Shown piece after piece: positions 36,296-44,887 of a DNA stretch of 64,000 nucleotides. The stretch's first letter is position 1, and every line of letters begins with the position of its first letter. This DNA is from UBA6623 sp965238125 (GTDB lineage: Bacteria > Acidobacteriota > Terriglobia > Bryobacterales > UBA6623), in assembly GCA_965238125.1 (NCBI GenBank), contig OZ250179.1:744001-808000 (forward strand), written 5' to 3'. The notes under the pieces were generated by a model. That model worked only from the letters and a program-made list of their open reading frames with translations, searched no databases and was not told the DNA's origin. A program made the translations under genes and the position numbers.

Positions 36296-37081
36296 ATGCC
36301 TAAAGACTACCTAGATTCACTCTTCAGCCTGGAGGACCAAGTCGCCGTCGTGATTGGCGGAACGGGCGTGCTGGGCGGGGCGTTATGCGAAGGTCTGGCG
36401 CAAGCCGGGGCCTATGTCGTCGTCGCGGGCCGCTCGCGGGAACGCGGGCAAGCCCGCGCCGAGGCGATTGAAAAACTCGGCGGCGCGGCCGACTTCCTCA
36501 GCGTCGACGTGACCTCGCGCGAGTCGATACAGCAACTGCACGACGCGACGATCGACCGGCACGGGAAAATCGATATCTTGGTCAACTGCGCGGGCGTCAA
36601 TTCCGCCACGCCCTACGAAGACATTACCGACGACGATTGGCGGCGGGTACTCGAGACCAACCTTACCGCGACCCATTGGGGATGCCAGATCTTCGGCCCT
36701 TCGATGAGTTCGCAACGCGACGGCGGGTCGATCTTGAACATCGGCAGCGTAACGGCACACCTACCGCTGTCGCGCGTATTTGCCTACTCGGCGTCGAAAG
36801 CCGCCGTTGTCAATTTGACGCAAAACGTCGCCCGCGAGTTCGCCCCCCGCGGTGTTCGGGTCAACGCGCTTTGCCCGGGGTTCTTCCCGGCCGAGCAAAA
36901 CCGCAAGATTCTCGACCCCGAACGCGTCGACAACATCATGGGACAAACCCCGATGGCGCGTTTCGGCGAACCCGAGGAGTTGGTCGGCGCGGCATTGTTG
37001 CTGGTCTCGCGAGGCGCCGGCAGCTTCATCACGGGAACAGCCGTGTACGTCGACGGCGGCTTCACGGGAATGCGGTTTTAG
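36296..37081 (+). CDS. Short-chain dehydrogenase/reductase (SDR)
   Basis: 261-residue NAD(P)-dependent oxidoreductase. Cofactor motif VIGGTGVLGGAL (TGxxxGxG-like, about 19-30), NCAGVNS (NAG motif), SILNIGSVTAH with the catalytic Ser, and FAYSASKAAVVNL with the YxxxK pair. C-terminus GTAVYVDGGFTGMRF is typical of gluconate or mannonate-type dehydrogenases. The context of symporter, aldolase and oxidoreductase suggests sugar-acid metabolism. Confidence 0.9.
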   Translation: MPKDYLDSLFSLEDQVAVVIGGTGVLGGALCEGLAQAGAYVVVAGRSRERGQARAEAIEKLGGAADFLSVDVTSRESIQQLHDATIDRHGKIDILVNCAGVNSATPYEDITDDDWRRVLETNLTATHWGCQIFGPSMSSQRDGGSILNIGSVTAHLPLSRVFAYSASKAAVVNLTQNVAREFAPRGVRVNALCPGFFPAEQNRKILDPERVDNIMGQTPMARFGEPEELVGAALLLVSRGAGSFITGTAVYVDGGFTGMRF

Positions 37082-37185
37082 TCGGGCGCCCCGCGCCGCC
37101 TCCTCAATTGACCGCCCTTCAGCCCGCGACTAGAATCTAGAATAAGGTTCGGCTGCCCCTTCCGGCCCCGTCCCTTCCGCGCCGT

Positions 37186-39993
37186 ATGTTAGACCGCATC
37201 ACCGTCCGAGGCGCTCGCCAACACAACTTGCGCGACATCCACGTTGAGATCCCGCGTGACCGCCTGACCGTCATCACCGGCTTGAGCGGTTCGGGAAAAT
37301 CCTCGCTCGCCTTCGACACGATTTACGCCGAGGGTCAGCGCCGCTATGTCGAGACCCTCTCCCCTTACGCCCGCCAGTTTCTCGACCAACTCGAGCGGCC
37401 CGACGTCGATTCGATCGAGGGCTTGAGCCCGGCGCTGTCGATCGAACAAAAGACCACCAGCCGCAGCCCACGATCGACGATGGGCACGGTGACCGAGATC
37501 TACGACTACCTGCGTGTTCTCTATTCGTCGATCGGCACGCCCCACTGCCCCGATTGCGATATCCCGATCAGCCGTCAGGCGGCCGACCGAATCGTGGCTC
37601 GGGCGATGGAACAACAACCGGGAAAGCGCGTCATGGTATTGGCTCCGATCGTCCGGGGCAGAAAAGGCCAGTTCAAGAAGGAATTCGAACGCCTGGTGCA
37701 ACTGGGGTTCCTGCGGGCCCGCGTCGACGGCCGGGTCGTCCAACTCGAGGACGACCTACAGCTCGACCGCCGGCGCAACCACACGATCGACGTGATCATC
37801 GACCGCCTCACGATTCGTAAAGGCATCGAGAAGCGGCTCGAAAACTCGATTCGGACCGCCGTGAAGATGGCGGACGGGCTGGTCGTGATCGCCGAATCCG
37901 ACAGCGACGGCGGCGCGGGAGACGAACAGCTCTATTCGGAGAAACTCGCCTGCACGAACTGCGGCCGTAGCGTCCCCACCGTCGAGCCGCGATCGTTTTC
38001 GTTCAACAGCCCCTACGGTGCGTGCGAGACCTGCAACGGATTGGGAAGTCTGTGGGATTTCGACCCGGCGAAAGTCCTGTTGGATCCGTCGAAGCCCTTG
38101 CTGGACGGCGGGGCGGCGCCGGCATTGCTTTCCTCGCGAATCGAGCGGGCGATCGAAACCGCCGCCAAGAAGCGTCGCATCGCGTTGAAGAAACCTTTCG
38201 AGAAGCTCTCGGAGAAGCATCAAAATGCGCTGCTGTGGGGCAACCGCGAAAACGGAGGCGCGGATAAGCGGGACCCGTTTCCGGGACTGATCGGCCTGCT
38301 CGCCGAAGACAGGGAAGAGTACGAGCCGGAATCCTATCGCGACTGGGCGGCGCAATTTCTCTCGCCCACGCCCTGCGCGGTCTGTAACGGTCGGCGACTG
38401 CGCCCCGAAAGCCTGGCCGTGCGCGTGGGAGGTTTGTCGATCGGCGAGGTGTGCGCGATGTCGACGACCCGTGCTCTTGCGTTCGTCGAGGGGCTTGCGC
38501 TCAATGAACGCGAGCAGCGGATCGCGGCCCGACTGGTCGAACAAGTGAGCGAACGGCTGCGGTTCCTGACCTCCGTGGGCCTCGATTACCTCAGCCTCGA
38601 CCGCTCGGCCGCGACTCTTTCCGGCGGCGAAGCGCAGCGCGTGCGGTTGGCCACGCAGATCGGCTCGCAGCTGCGAGGCGTCCTCTACGTGCTCGACGAG
38701 CCGTCGATCGGGCTGCACGCCCGTGACAACGACCGGCTGCTCGACACGCTCGGCAAATTGCGAGATCTCGGCAACACCGTCCTCATCGTGGAGCACGATC
38801 AGGAAACGATCGAGCGCGCCGACTACGTGGTCGACCTGGGGCCGGCCGCGGGTCGGTTGGGCGGCGAGCTCGTGGCGACGGGAACGCCGCAAGCCGTGGC
38901 GCGATCGAAGAAGTCTCTTACCGGAGACTATCTCAGCGGCCGCAAGGAGATTCCCTGGCCGGAGGTTCGACGGAGCCCCAACGGTAAGGCCGTGGTCGTC
39001 AGGGGCGCGCGTCAGCACAATCTTCGTGACATCACGGTCGAGTTTCCTCTGGGGATGTTGATTGCCGTCACCGGCGTTTCAGGCAGTGGGAAATCGACGC
39101 TGGTGAATGAGATTTTGCACCCGGCCCTGGCCCAGCGGCTCTACCGATCGCGGCGCGAACCGGGCCGCCACGCGAAGCTCGACGGCGCGGATCACATTGA
39201 TAAGGTCGTGCGCATCGATCAGGCGCCGATCGGCCGCACGCCGCGCTCGAACCCGGCGACCTACACCGGGTTGTTTGCCCCCATTCGGGCGCTCTACGCC
39301 CTGTTGCCCGAGTCACGAGCCCGGGGCTACAAGCCGGGCCGTTTCAGTTTCAACGTGAAAGGCGGGCGCTGTGAAGCCTGCCGCGGCGACGGCCGGCGCC
39401 GCATTGAAATGAACTTCCTGCCCGACGTCTTCGTCACCTGCGAAGTTTGCCGCGGCCGGCGCTACAACCAGGAAACATTGCAGGTCACCTACAAAGGCCA
39501 ATCGATTGCCGATCTACTCGAGGCATCCGTGGAAGACGCCTTGCCGGTGATGGAGAATCTGCCGCAAATTGTCCCGAAACTCGAGACGCTCCGGGATGTC
39601 GGGCTGGGCTATTTGCACCTGGGGCAGTCGTCGACCACATTGTCCGGCGGAGAGGCGCAACGAATCAAGCTGGCCCGCGAACTCAGCAAGCGACAAACCG
39701 GCCGAACTCTTTATTTGCTCGACGAGCCAACCACGGGACTTCATTTCGACGATGTACGGAAGCTGTTAGAAGTGTTACATCGGCTGGTTTCTCACGGTAA
39801 TACGGTGATCATCATCGAGCACAACTTGGATGTGATCAAATCCGCTGATTGGGTTATCGACTTGGGTCCGGAGGGCGGCGAGGGCGGAGGCCGCTTGGTG
39901 GCCGCGGGCACTCCGAAAAAAGTCGCCGGCTCGAAACGGAGCTATACCGGTCAAGCTCTGGCGCGGATGTTGCACAAGGGCGGCGGCGCCTAA
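37186..39993 (+). CDS. uvrA: Excinuclease ABC subunit A
   Basis: 935-residue DNA-damage sensor of nucleotide-excision repair; it loads UvrB on lesions. Two ABC ATPase units: Walker A TGLSGSGKSSLAFD (about 29-42) and TGVSGSGKSTLVNE; signatures LSGGEAQRVRLA and LSGGEAQRIKLA; Walker B VLDEPSIGLH and LLDEPTTGLHF. Zinc modules CTNC...CETC and CEAC...CEVC are intact. Length is normal for the family. It stands alone upstream of the rpmH cluster. Confidence 0.97.
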   Translation: MLDRITVRGARQHNLRDIHVEIPRDRLTVITGLSGSGKSSLAFDTIYAEGQRRYVETLSPYARQFLDQLERPDVDSIEGLSPALSIEQKTTSRSPRSTMGTVTEIYDYLRVLYSSIGTPHCPDCDIPISRQAADRIVARAMEQQPGKRVMVLAPIVRGRKGQFKKEFERLVQLGFLRARVDGRVVQLEDDLQLDRRRNHTIDVIIDRLTIRKGIEKRLENSIRTAVKMADGLVVIAESDSDGGAGDEQLYSEKLACTNCGRSVPTVEPRSFSFNSPYGACETCNGLGSLWDFDPAKVLLDPSKPLLDGGAAPALLSSRIERAIETAAKKRRIALKKPFEKLSEKHQNALLWGNRENGGADKRDPFPGLIGLLAEDREEYEPESYRDWAAQFLSPTPCAVCNGRRLRPESLAVRVGGLSIGEVCAMSTTRALAFVEGLALNEREQRIAARLVEQVSERLRFLTSVGLDYLSLDRSAATLSGGEAQRVRLATQIGSQLRGVLYVLDEPSIGLHARDNDRLLDTLGKLRDLGNTVLIVEHDQETIERADYVVDLGPAAGRLGGELVATGTPQAVARSKKSLTGDYLSGRKEIPWPEVRRSPNGKAVVVRGARQHNLRDITVEFPLGMLIAVTGVSGSGKSTLVNEILHPALAQRLYRSRREPGRHAKLDGADHIDKVVRIDQAPIGRTPRSNPATYTGLFAPIRALYALLPESRARGYKPGRFSFNVKGGRCEACRGDGRRRIEMNFLPDVFVTCEVCRGRRYNQETLQVTYKGQSIADLLEASVEDALPVMENLPQIVPKLETLRDVGLGYLHLGQSSTTLSGGEAQRIKLARELSKRQTGRTLYLLDEPTTGLHFDDVRKLLEVLHRLVSHGNTVIIIEHNLDVIKSADWVIDLGPEGGEGGGRLVAAGTPKKVAGSKRSYTGQALARMLHKGGGA

Positions 39994-40075
39994 AGAAGCC
40001 GCCGCCGACCGGTTCTGTCGCCGGTCGCGCCGTTTGACCGCTTTTCGGCGTGGTTGATACACTGAGGTTTCGTTT

Positions 40076-40110
40076 GTGCTTTGCCCGTCAGGCGATGAGA
40101 AATGCGGGCT
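40076..40110 (+). repeat. Dispersed repeat, copy R3
   Basis: GTGCTTTGCCCGTCAGGCG followed by ATGAGAAATGCGGGCT, closest to R1. It lies 20 bases before rpmH and so may be in its leader. Confidence 0.55.
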
Positions 40111-40130
40111 GGCGCCGCGGATAAAATTCG

Positions 40131-40280
40131 ATGCCCAAAAGAACCTTTCAGCCGAACAATCGTCGCCGGGCCAAGAAACACGGTTTCCGCACCCGGATGA
40201 AGACTCCCGGCGGGCGGCGCATCCTCTCCGCCCGGCGCGCGAAGGGCCGGCATGTGCTCACCGTCAGCTCGGAGAGATAA
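40131..40280 (+). CDS. rpmH: 50S ribosomal protein L34
   Basis: 49 residues: MPKRTFQPNNRRRAKKHGFR and onward to HVLTVSSER. The TFQPNNRRR and HGFRTRM blocks are diagnostic. First gene of the conserved rpmH-rnpA-yidD-yidC-jag-mnmE order, which usually lies near oriC; no dnaA or DnaA-box cluster is seen here. Confidence 0.97.
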   Translation: MPKRTFQPNNRRRAKKHGFRTRMKTPGGRRILSARRAKGRHVLTVSSER

Positions 40281-40282
40281 CT

Positions 40283-40684
40283 TTGCCTCGGCCGGTTGCA
40301 ACCGGCGGCCACCGCTTCCCGAAATCCCGCCGTCTCTTGAAGCGAGGGGAATTCGACCGCGTTTACCGCGAAGGCGATCGCTGGTCGAACGCTTACTTCG
40401 CGGCCGTTTTCCGCAAGGCCGAGGATGAAGGCCCGGGCCGCGTGGGTCTGGCCGTGGGACGACGACTGGGAGGAGCGGTTGTCCGCAATCGTATAAAGAG
40501 ACGTTTGCGGGAGGCGATTCGGGGTCGTTTTGATGAGTTTCCAAGTGGTTGGGACATCGTTTTTCAGGCCCGCCGCCGCATTGGCGAGGCTTCCGCGACC
40601 GAGCTCGATGCTGAAATCCAACGCACTTTCCGCCGAGCGGCCGCGAGCGAGTTTTCCGGCGCGAATCCCCGGCGAAATCCTTGA
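40283..40684 (+). CDS. rnpA: Ribonuclease P protein component
   Basis: 133 residues. It binds RNase P RNA for tRNA 5' maturation. RVGLAVGRRLGGAVVRNRIKRRLREAIR holds the RNR signature (VRNRIKRRLRE). I chose the TTG at 40283, two bases after the rpmH stop, because the protein LPRPVATGGHRFPKSRRLLKRGEFDRVY then matches family length. The 3' end overlaps yidD. Confidence 0.92.
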   Translation: MPRPVATGGHRFPKSRRLLKRGEFDRVYREGDRWSNAYFAAVFRKAEDEGPGRVGLAVGRRLGGAVVRNRIKRRLREAIRGRFDEFPSGWDIVFQARRRIGEASATELDAEIQRTFRRAAASEFSGANPRRNP

Positions 40685-40916
40685 GCTCTTCGGGTGGGCG
40701 GCGAAGAAGTCGGTCGTGCTCGTTTTGCTCTTCTACAAGGGCGCCGTCTCGCCCTTGCTGCCTTCCCTGTGCAAGTTTCACCCCACTTGCTCGATGTATG
40801 CCGTGGAAGCGGTTGAGCGCCACGGGGTGAGAAGGGGCCTTTGGCTGGCCCTGAAGCGTCTGCTGCGATGCCGTCCGTTTTCGCTGGGCGGCTGCGATCC
40901 CGTACCCGATGCCTGA
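40608..40916 (+). CDS. yidD: Membrane protein insertion efficiency factor
   Basis: 102 residues from the ATG at 40608. Core LLFYKGAVSPLLPSLCKFHPTCSMYAVEAVERHGVRRGLWLALKR with the CxFxPTCS-type motif and C-terminal RCRPFSLGGCDPVP identify YidD. Overlaps rnpA by 77 bases and yidC by 8, as is common in this cluster. The first 25 residues are not conserved, so the true start may be later. Confidence 0.9.
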   Translation: MLKSNALSAERPRASFPARIPGEILELFGWAAKKSVVLVLLFYKGAVSPLLPSLCKFHPTCSMYAVEAVERHGVRRGLWLALKRLLRCRPFSLGGCDPVPDA

Positions 40917-42657
40917 TCCAAACGAAGAACAATTTGTACAGCAACGCTTGCTGTTGGCCTGCATTCTTTCGGCGTTGGCGATTTCGGGCTATTTCTACGT
41001 CAACAATCTGATGTCGCCGCCTCGGCCGGAGACCGCCGTTTCCGAGCCGATGCCGGGAGAACAGACGCCGAGCGATTCTCCCGTCCCCGCCGAGAAACCC
41101 TCCGGCGGACAGTCGCCGGCCCCGGCGGCGTTCGCAACCCCTCGGGCCGCGGGAATGGCTGGCGCGCCGGACCGCAAGGTCGCCGAGCGGGAACGGGAAG
41201 TAACCGTCGAGACCGACACCTACCTTGTCACCTTCTCCAATCGCGGCGCGACGGTGACGAGCTGGATGCTCAAGGAATACACCTCGGCGATCGGCGAACC
41301 GCTTGATCTATTGCGCAACGGTGACAATAAGCCGCGCGCCTTTACGCTTACCGCGCCCGGCGGCGAAGCCATGGCCGAGTTGAACGACGCTCTTTTTACC
41401 GTCGATGGCGGGTTCACCCACCGCTGGGGGCCAACAGCGATCACCTTCACCTACAACGACGGCAAACAGGCGGCGACCAAGACGTTTCGCTTCGAGTCGG
41501 AAGGCTATCTGCTCGAGGTCGAAAGCTCGGTCAGCGTGGGCGGGGTTCCGCAAACCCATCTGTTGCAGTGGGGCGGCGGGTTCGGTGATCTCGACCAACC
41601 CTTCGACTCGCAGCACACCACGACTTTTTACTACGACACGGCGACACGCTCGCTGACCCGCAACGCCGCCGCCGACGCGGCCGATGACCGCGCCATCAAT
41701 ACCGGCTCGTTCCCTTACGCCGGGATTGACGATTTGTTTTTCACGGCTGTCTTCATGCCGCTCGAACCGGGCGGCGAAGTCCGCCTGGAAACCGGCGCGA
41801 TCGAGCTGGCCACGCCCGAGGACGACGAGGGGGAACCCTTTGTCACTCTCGCGGTGGGAGGGGCGGCAAGCAATCGCTTCCAGCTTTTCCTCGGCCCCAA
41901 GAGCTTTCAATTATTGGGCTCGATCCGGCCGGAATTGCAGGAAATCGTCGCCTTTGGAACCTATTTCGGCATCCTCGCGAAACCGCTTTACTGGATGTTG
42001 ATTTGGGCCCATGGAACCGTGGTAGCCAACTACGGTTGGGCGATCATTGTCGTCACGCTGATCATCAACATCGCGCTGTTCCCTCTGAAATGGAAAGGCT
42101 CGGGTTCGATGAAAAAGATGCAGGCTCTGCAGCCGTTGGTCAAGCAGATCAACGACAAGTACAAGGGCCTGGGCATGCGCGATCCCAAGAAGCAAAAGCA
42201 GCAGGAAGAGATGATGGCGCTGTACAAAAAGCACGGCGTCAATCCCATGGGCGGCTGCCTGCCCATGGTCATCCAACTGCCCTTCTTCATCGCCTTCTAC
42301 AGCGTTCTGACGGTCGCCATCGAGATTCGGCAAGCCGGTTGGTTGTGGGTGGGCGACCTGTCTCAACCCGAGCAAATGGCGATTCGCGTCTTGCCTCTGG
42401 CGATGATCGCCTCACAATTTTGGATGCAGTCGCTGACGCCGACGCCGGGCGGCGACCCGACCCAAATGCGGCTGATGAAGTTCATGCCGCTGATGTTCGG
42501 GGTCTTGTTCTGGGGGTTTTCGAGCGGCCTCGTGTTATACTGGCTCACTAGCAATTTGGTGGGCGTGCTACAGCAGGTCATCCTGAACCGCATGCCGTCG
42601 GAACCGCTCGAAATTGAGCAGCCGAAGCGCCGCAAGAAGAAGAAAAAGAGCGGTTGA
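40909..42657 (+). CDS. yidC: Membrane protein insertase YidC
   Basis: 582 residues. An N-terminal membrane anchor (RLLLACILSALAISGYFYV) is followed by a Pro-rich linker and a large periplasmic beta domain (about 80-345). The conserved insertase core has five helices, including ILAKPLYWMLIWAHGTVVANYGWAIIVVTL and GGCLPMVIQLPFFIAFYSVL. It ends in a basic tail (RRKKKKKSG) that can contact ribosomes. A Gram-negative type YidC. Confidence 0.96.
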   Translation: MPDPNEEQFVQQRLLLACILSALAISGYFYVNNLMSPPRPETAVSEPMPGEQTPSDSPVPAEKPSGGQSPAPAAFATPRAAGMAGAPDRKVAEREREVTVETDTYLVTFSNRGATVTSWMLKEYTSAIGEPLDLLRNGDNKPRAFTLTAPGGEAMAELNDALFTVDGGFTHRWGPTAITFTYNDGKQAATKTFRFESEGYLLEVESSVSVGGVPQTHLLQWGGGFGDLDQPFDSQHTTTFYYDTATRSLTRNAAADAADDRAINTGSFPYAGIDDLFFTAVFMPLEPGGEVRLETGAIELATPEDDEGEPFVTLAVGGAASNRFQLFLGPKSFQLLGSIRPELQEIVAFGTYFGILAKPLYWMLIWAHGTVVANYGWAIIVVTLIINIALFPLKWKGSGSMKKMQALQPLVKQINDKYKGLGMRDPKKQKQQEEMMALYKKHGVNPMGGCLPMVIQLPFFIAFYSVLTVAIEIRQAGWLWVGDLSQPEQMAIRVLPLAMIASQFWMQSLTPTPGGDPTQMRLMKFMPLMFGVLFWGFSSGLVLYWLTSNLVGVLQQVILNRMPSEPLEIEQPKRRKKKKKSG

Positions 42658-42682
42658 TGAGCGGCGTCCGACCCCCGGCAAT

Positions 42683-43192
42683 ATGTCAGATTGGGCGAGC
42701 GACAACGTCCCGTCGCAAATCGACGAGTTCCTAGAGCCCTTTTTGAAGGCCGCGGGGTTTGATCTCAGCTACACCGTCGAGTCGGCGCGGACGCTTGAAA
42801 ACAGCGACCTATTTTCCCCTGACATCTTGGTGAAGTTTTCCGGGCCCGACGTGGAGCTGCTGCTGCTCTACCGCGCGGAACTGCTGCTGGCCCTCGAGCA
42901 TCTCACGCTGGAGGCGTTGCGGGTTCCGCACCGCGATCGCTACCGGCTCGTCTTCGATGCGGAAGATTATCGGGTAACGCGGATCCAAGAGCTGCGGCTG
43001 AGCGCGGCGGCGGCCGCGGAAAAAGTCAAACAAACGGGCGTTCCGTTCCAATTTCAACCGATGAGTTCGCGCGAACGCCGCGTGTTGCACCTGGCCTTGC
43101 GCGATGATCCCGACGTTTGGACGATCTCGGAAGGCGTCATGCCCCAACGTCATACGGTCGTCTACGCCGCCGAAGATAAAGACCGCCACTAG
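42683..43192 (+). CDS. jag: Jag/KhpB-type RNA-binding protein
   Basis: 169 residues from the ATG at 42683. A KH-like part (about 10-90) is followed by an R3H-type C-terminus (VPFQFQPMSSRERRVLHLALRDDPDVWTISEG). The R3H core in Jag proteins is RxxxH; here SRERRVLHLAL keeps it. It lies between yidC and mnmE, its standard position. The Jag_N domain is absent, as in other short forms. Confidence 0.85.
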   Translation: MSDWASDNVPSQIDEFLEPFLKAAGFDLSYTVESARTLENSDLFSPDILVKFSGPDVELLLLYRAELLLALEHLTLEALRVPHRDRYRLVFDAEDYRVTRIQELRLSAAAAAEKVKQTGVPFQFQPMSSRERRVLHLALRDDPDVWTISEGVMPQRHTVVYAAEDKDRH

Positions 43193-43236
43193 CAGCTTGT
43201 GGGAAGTGTGTTCGGGCGAAAAACCGCGAGTTCGTT

Positions 43237-44610
43237 TTGTCTCCCTCCGACACCCTGATCCACACCGACGATACGATCGTCGCGCTCTCGACTCCGCCCG
43301 GTCGCGGCGGTCTGGGCGTCGTTCGTTTGTCCGGCCCTGAAGCTCTCGCGATCGGCGGCCGACTCGTTTCACCCTTTTCCGAAAAGCCCCTCGAACCGCG
43401 CCGCGCCGTGGTCGGTTCTCTGATCGACGACAGGGGCGAGACCATCGACCAGGTCATCTTGACCTACTTTCCCAAACCCTCCTCTTACAGCGGCGAAGAC
43501 CTTGTCGAAATCTCGTGCCACGGCTCGCCCGTTATTCTCTCGTTCGCCGTCGAGCGCGCCGTCTCACTCGGAGCGCGCCTCGCCGAACCCGGCGAATTCA
43601 CCCAACGCGCCTTCTTGAACGGGAGGCTCGACCTGGCCCAAGCCGAAGCCGTCCGTGACTTGATCGAAGCGACGACACTGTACCAAGCCCGGGTCGCGAT
43701 CCGGCAGGTCGAGGGCTCGCTTTCGCGCCGCATCGGGCCGCTTAAGAAGCAACTCCGCGATCTGATCGCCCTGCTCGAGGCGGGCATTGACTTTGCCGAG
43801 GACGACGTCGGCGTGGCGCCGGACGAAGAACTGCTCCGTCGGCTCGATCCGCTGATCGAAGGCGTGACGCGGTTGGTCGAGAGTTTCCGCTACGGCAAAG
43901 TGATCCGCTCGGGATTGACGATTTCGATTCTCGGCCGGCCCAATACCGGCAAATCGAGCCTTTTCAACCGGCTGCTCGAACAGGAACGCGCTATCGTCAC
44001 CGAGGCCGCCGGCACCACCCGCGATCAGGTCAGCGAGACCCTCTCGATCGAGGGCCTTCCCGTGAAGCTGGTCGATACGGCGGGTATCCGCGCGACGACC
44101 GAAGTCGCCGAAGTGAAAGGCGTCGAAAAGAGCTACGAAGCGCTGGCGGATTCCGACTTGGTGCTCGTCGTCGTTGATCTGTCTGAAAACCTCGAAAGCG
44201 CCGATCATGAATTGTTGGCCAAGGCGGCCAAGGGCGGGCGCTGCCTGCTGGTCGGCAACAAGGCGGACCTGCCGCGCCAAGCGCGGTTGGAGAATGACTG
44301 CGCGGTTGTGTCGGCGCTCAGCGGCGAGGGTATCGACGAGCTGCGGCGGCGCATCCGCGCCAAGGCGTTACCCGTCGCGGACCTCTCCGGTGAAGCGACC
44401 TTTGTCACCAACCTGCGCCACGAAACTCTGCTCCGAGAGTCGCTGGAGCGGTTGTGCAAGGCGGCAGAGGCGATTCCGGCAGGGGTCCCGCATGAGATGC
44501 TGTTGCTCGATCTCTACGGGGCGCTGGGCGCGATCGACCGCATCACCGGCGCCACCAGTGTCGACGATATCCTGGGTGATATCTTTTCGACGTTTTGCAT
44601 CGGAAAGTGA
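43237..44610 (+). CDS. mnmE: tRNA modification GTPase MnmE
   Basis: 457 residues. With MnmG it installs the cmnm5U34 modification on tRNA. N-terminal folate-binding domain (TIVALSTPPGRGGLGVVRLSG), helical domain, inserted G domain with GRPNTGKSSLFN, DTAGI and NKAD, and the C-terminal CIGK, whose Cys is essential. The start is TTG at 43237. mnmG is not in the window. Confidence 0.96.
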   Translation: MSPSDTLIHTDDTIVALSTPPGRGGLGVVRLSGPEALAIGGRLVSPFSEKPLEPRRAVVGSLIDDRGETIDQVILTYFPKPSSYSGEDLVEISCHGSPVILSFAVERAVSLGARLAEPGEFTQRAFLNGRLDLAQAEAVRDLIEATTLYQARVAIRQVEGSLSRRIGPLKKQLRDLIALLEAGIDFAEDDVGVAPDEELLRRLDPLIEGVTRLVESFRYGKVIRSGLTISILGRPNTGKSSLFNRLLEQERAIVTEAAGTTRDQVSETLSIEGLPVKLVDTAGIRATTEVAEVKGVEKSYEALADSDLVLVVVDLSENLESADHELLAKAAKGGRCLLVGNKADLPRQARLENDCAVVSALSGEGIDELRRRIRAKALPVADLSGEATFVTNLRHETLLRESLERLCKAAEAIPAGVPHEMLLLDLYGALGAIDRITGATSVDDILGDIFSTFCIGK

Positions 44611-44635
44611 CCATGAAAGAGATAATAATGAGAAC

Positions 44636-44881
44636 ATGCAGGCTGTCGTCCATGTCACTTTCAAGAAAACGGTGCTCGACCCCCAGGGCCGCACGATTTG
44701 CACAACGTTGAACGGTTTGGGCCACAACAACGTCCTCGACGTACGGCAGGGAAAGTTCTTCGAAATCGAGATCGGCGACGAGACGTCCGTAGAACAAGCG
44801 CGCGAGCAGGTCGACAAGATCGCTCGCGAAGTGCTGGCCAACCCCGTCATCGAGGAATATTCCATCGATTGGAAAGACTGA
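44636..44881 (+). CDS. purS: Phosphoribosylformylglycinamidine synthase, PurS subunit
   Basis: 81 residues: VVHVTFKKTVLDPQGRTICT, GLGHNNVLDVRQGKFFEIEI, and VIEEYSIDWKD. PurS dimers bridge PurL and PurQ in the fourth step of purine synthesis. It starts 26 bases after mnmE and ends 6 bases before glmS. purQ and purL, its usual neighbours, are not here. Confidence 0.92.
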   Translation: MQAVVHVTFKKTVLDPQGRTICTTLNGLGHNNVLDVRQGKFFEIEIGDETSVEQAREQVDKIAREVLANPVIEEYSIDWKD

Positions 44882-44887
44882 CCGAAT

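Noticed and set aside
40000..40131. oriC next to the rpmH cluster
   Set aside because: No dnaA or dnaN and no cluster of TTATCCACA-like boxes; uvrA is the neighbour instead.
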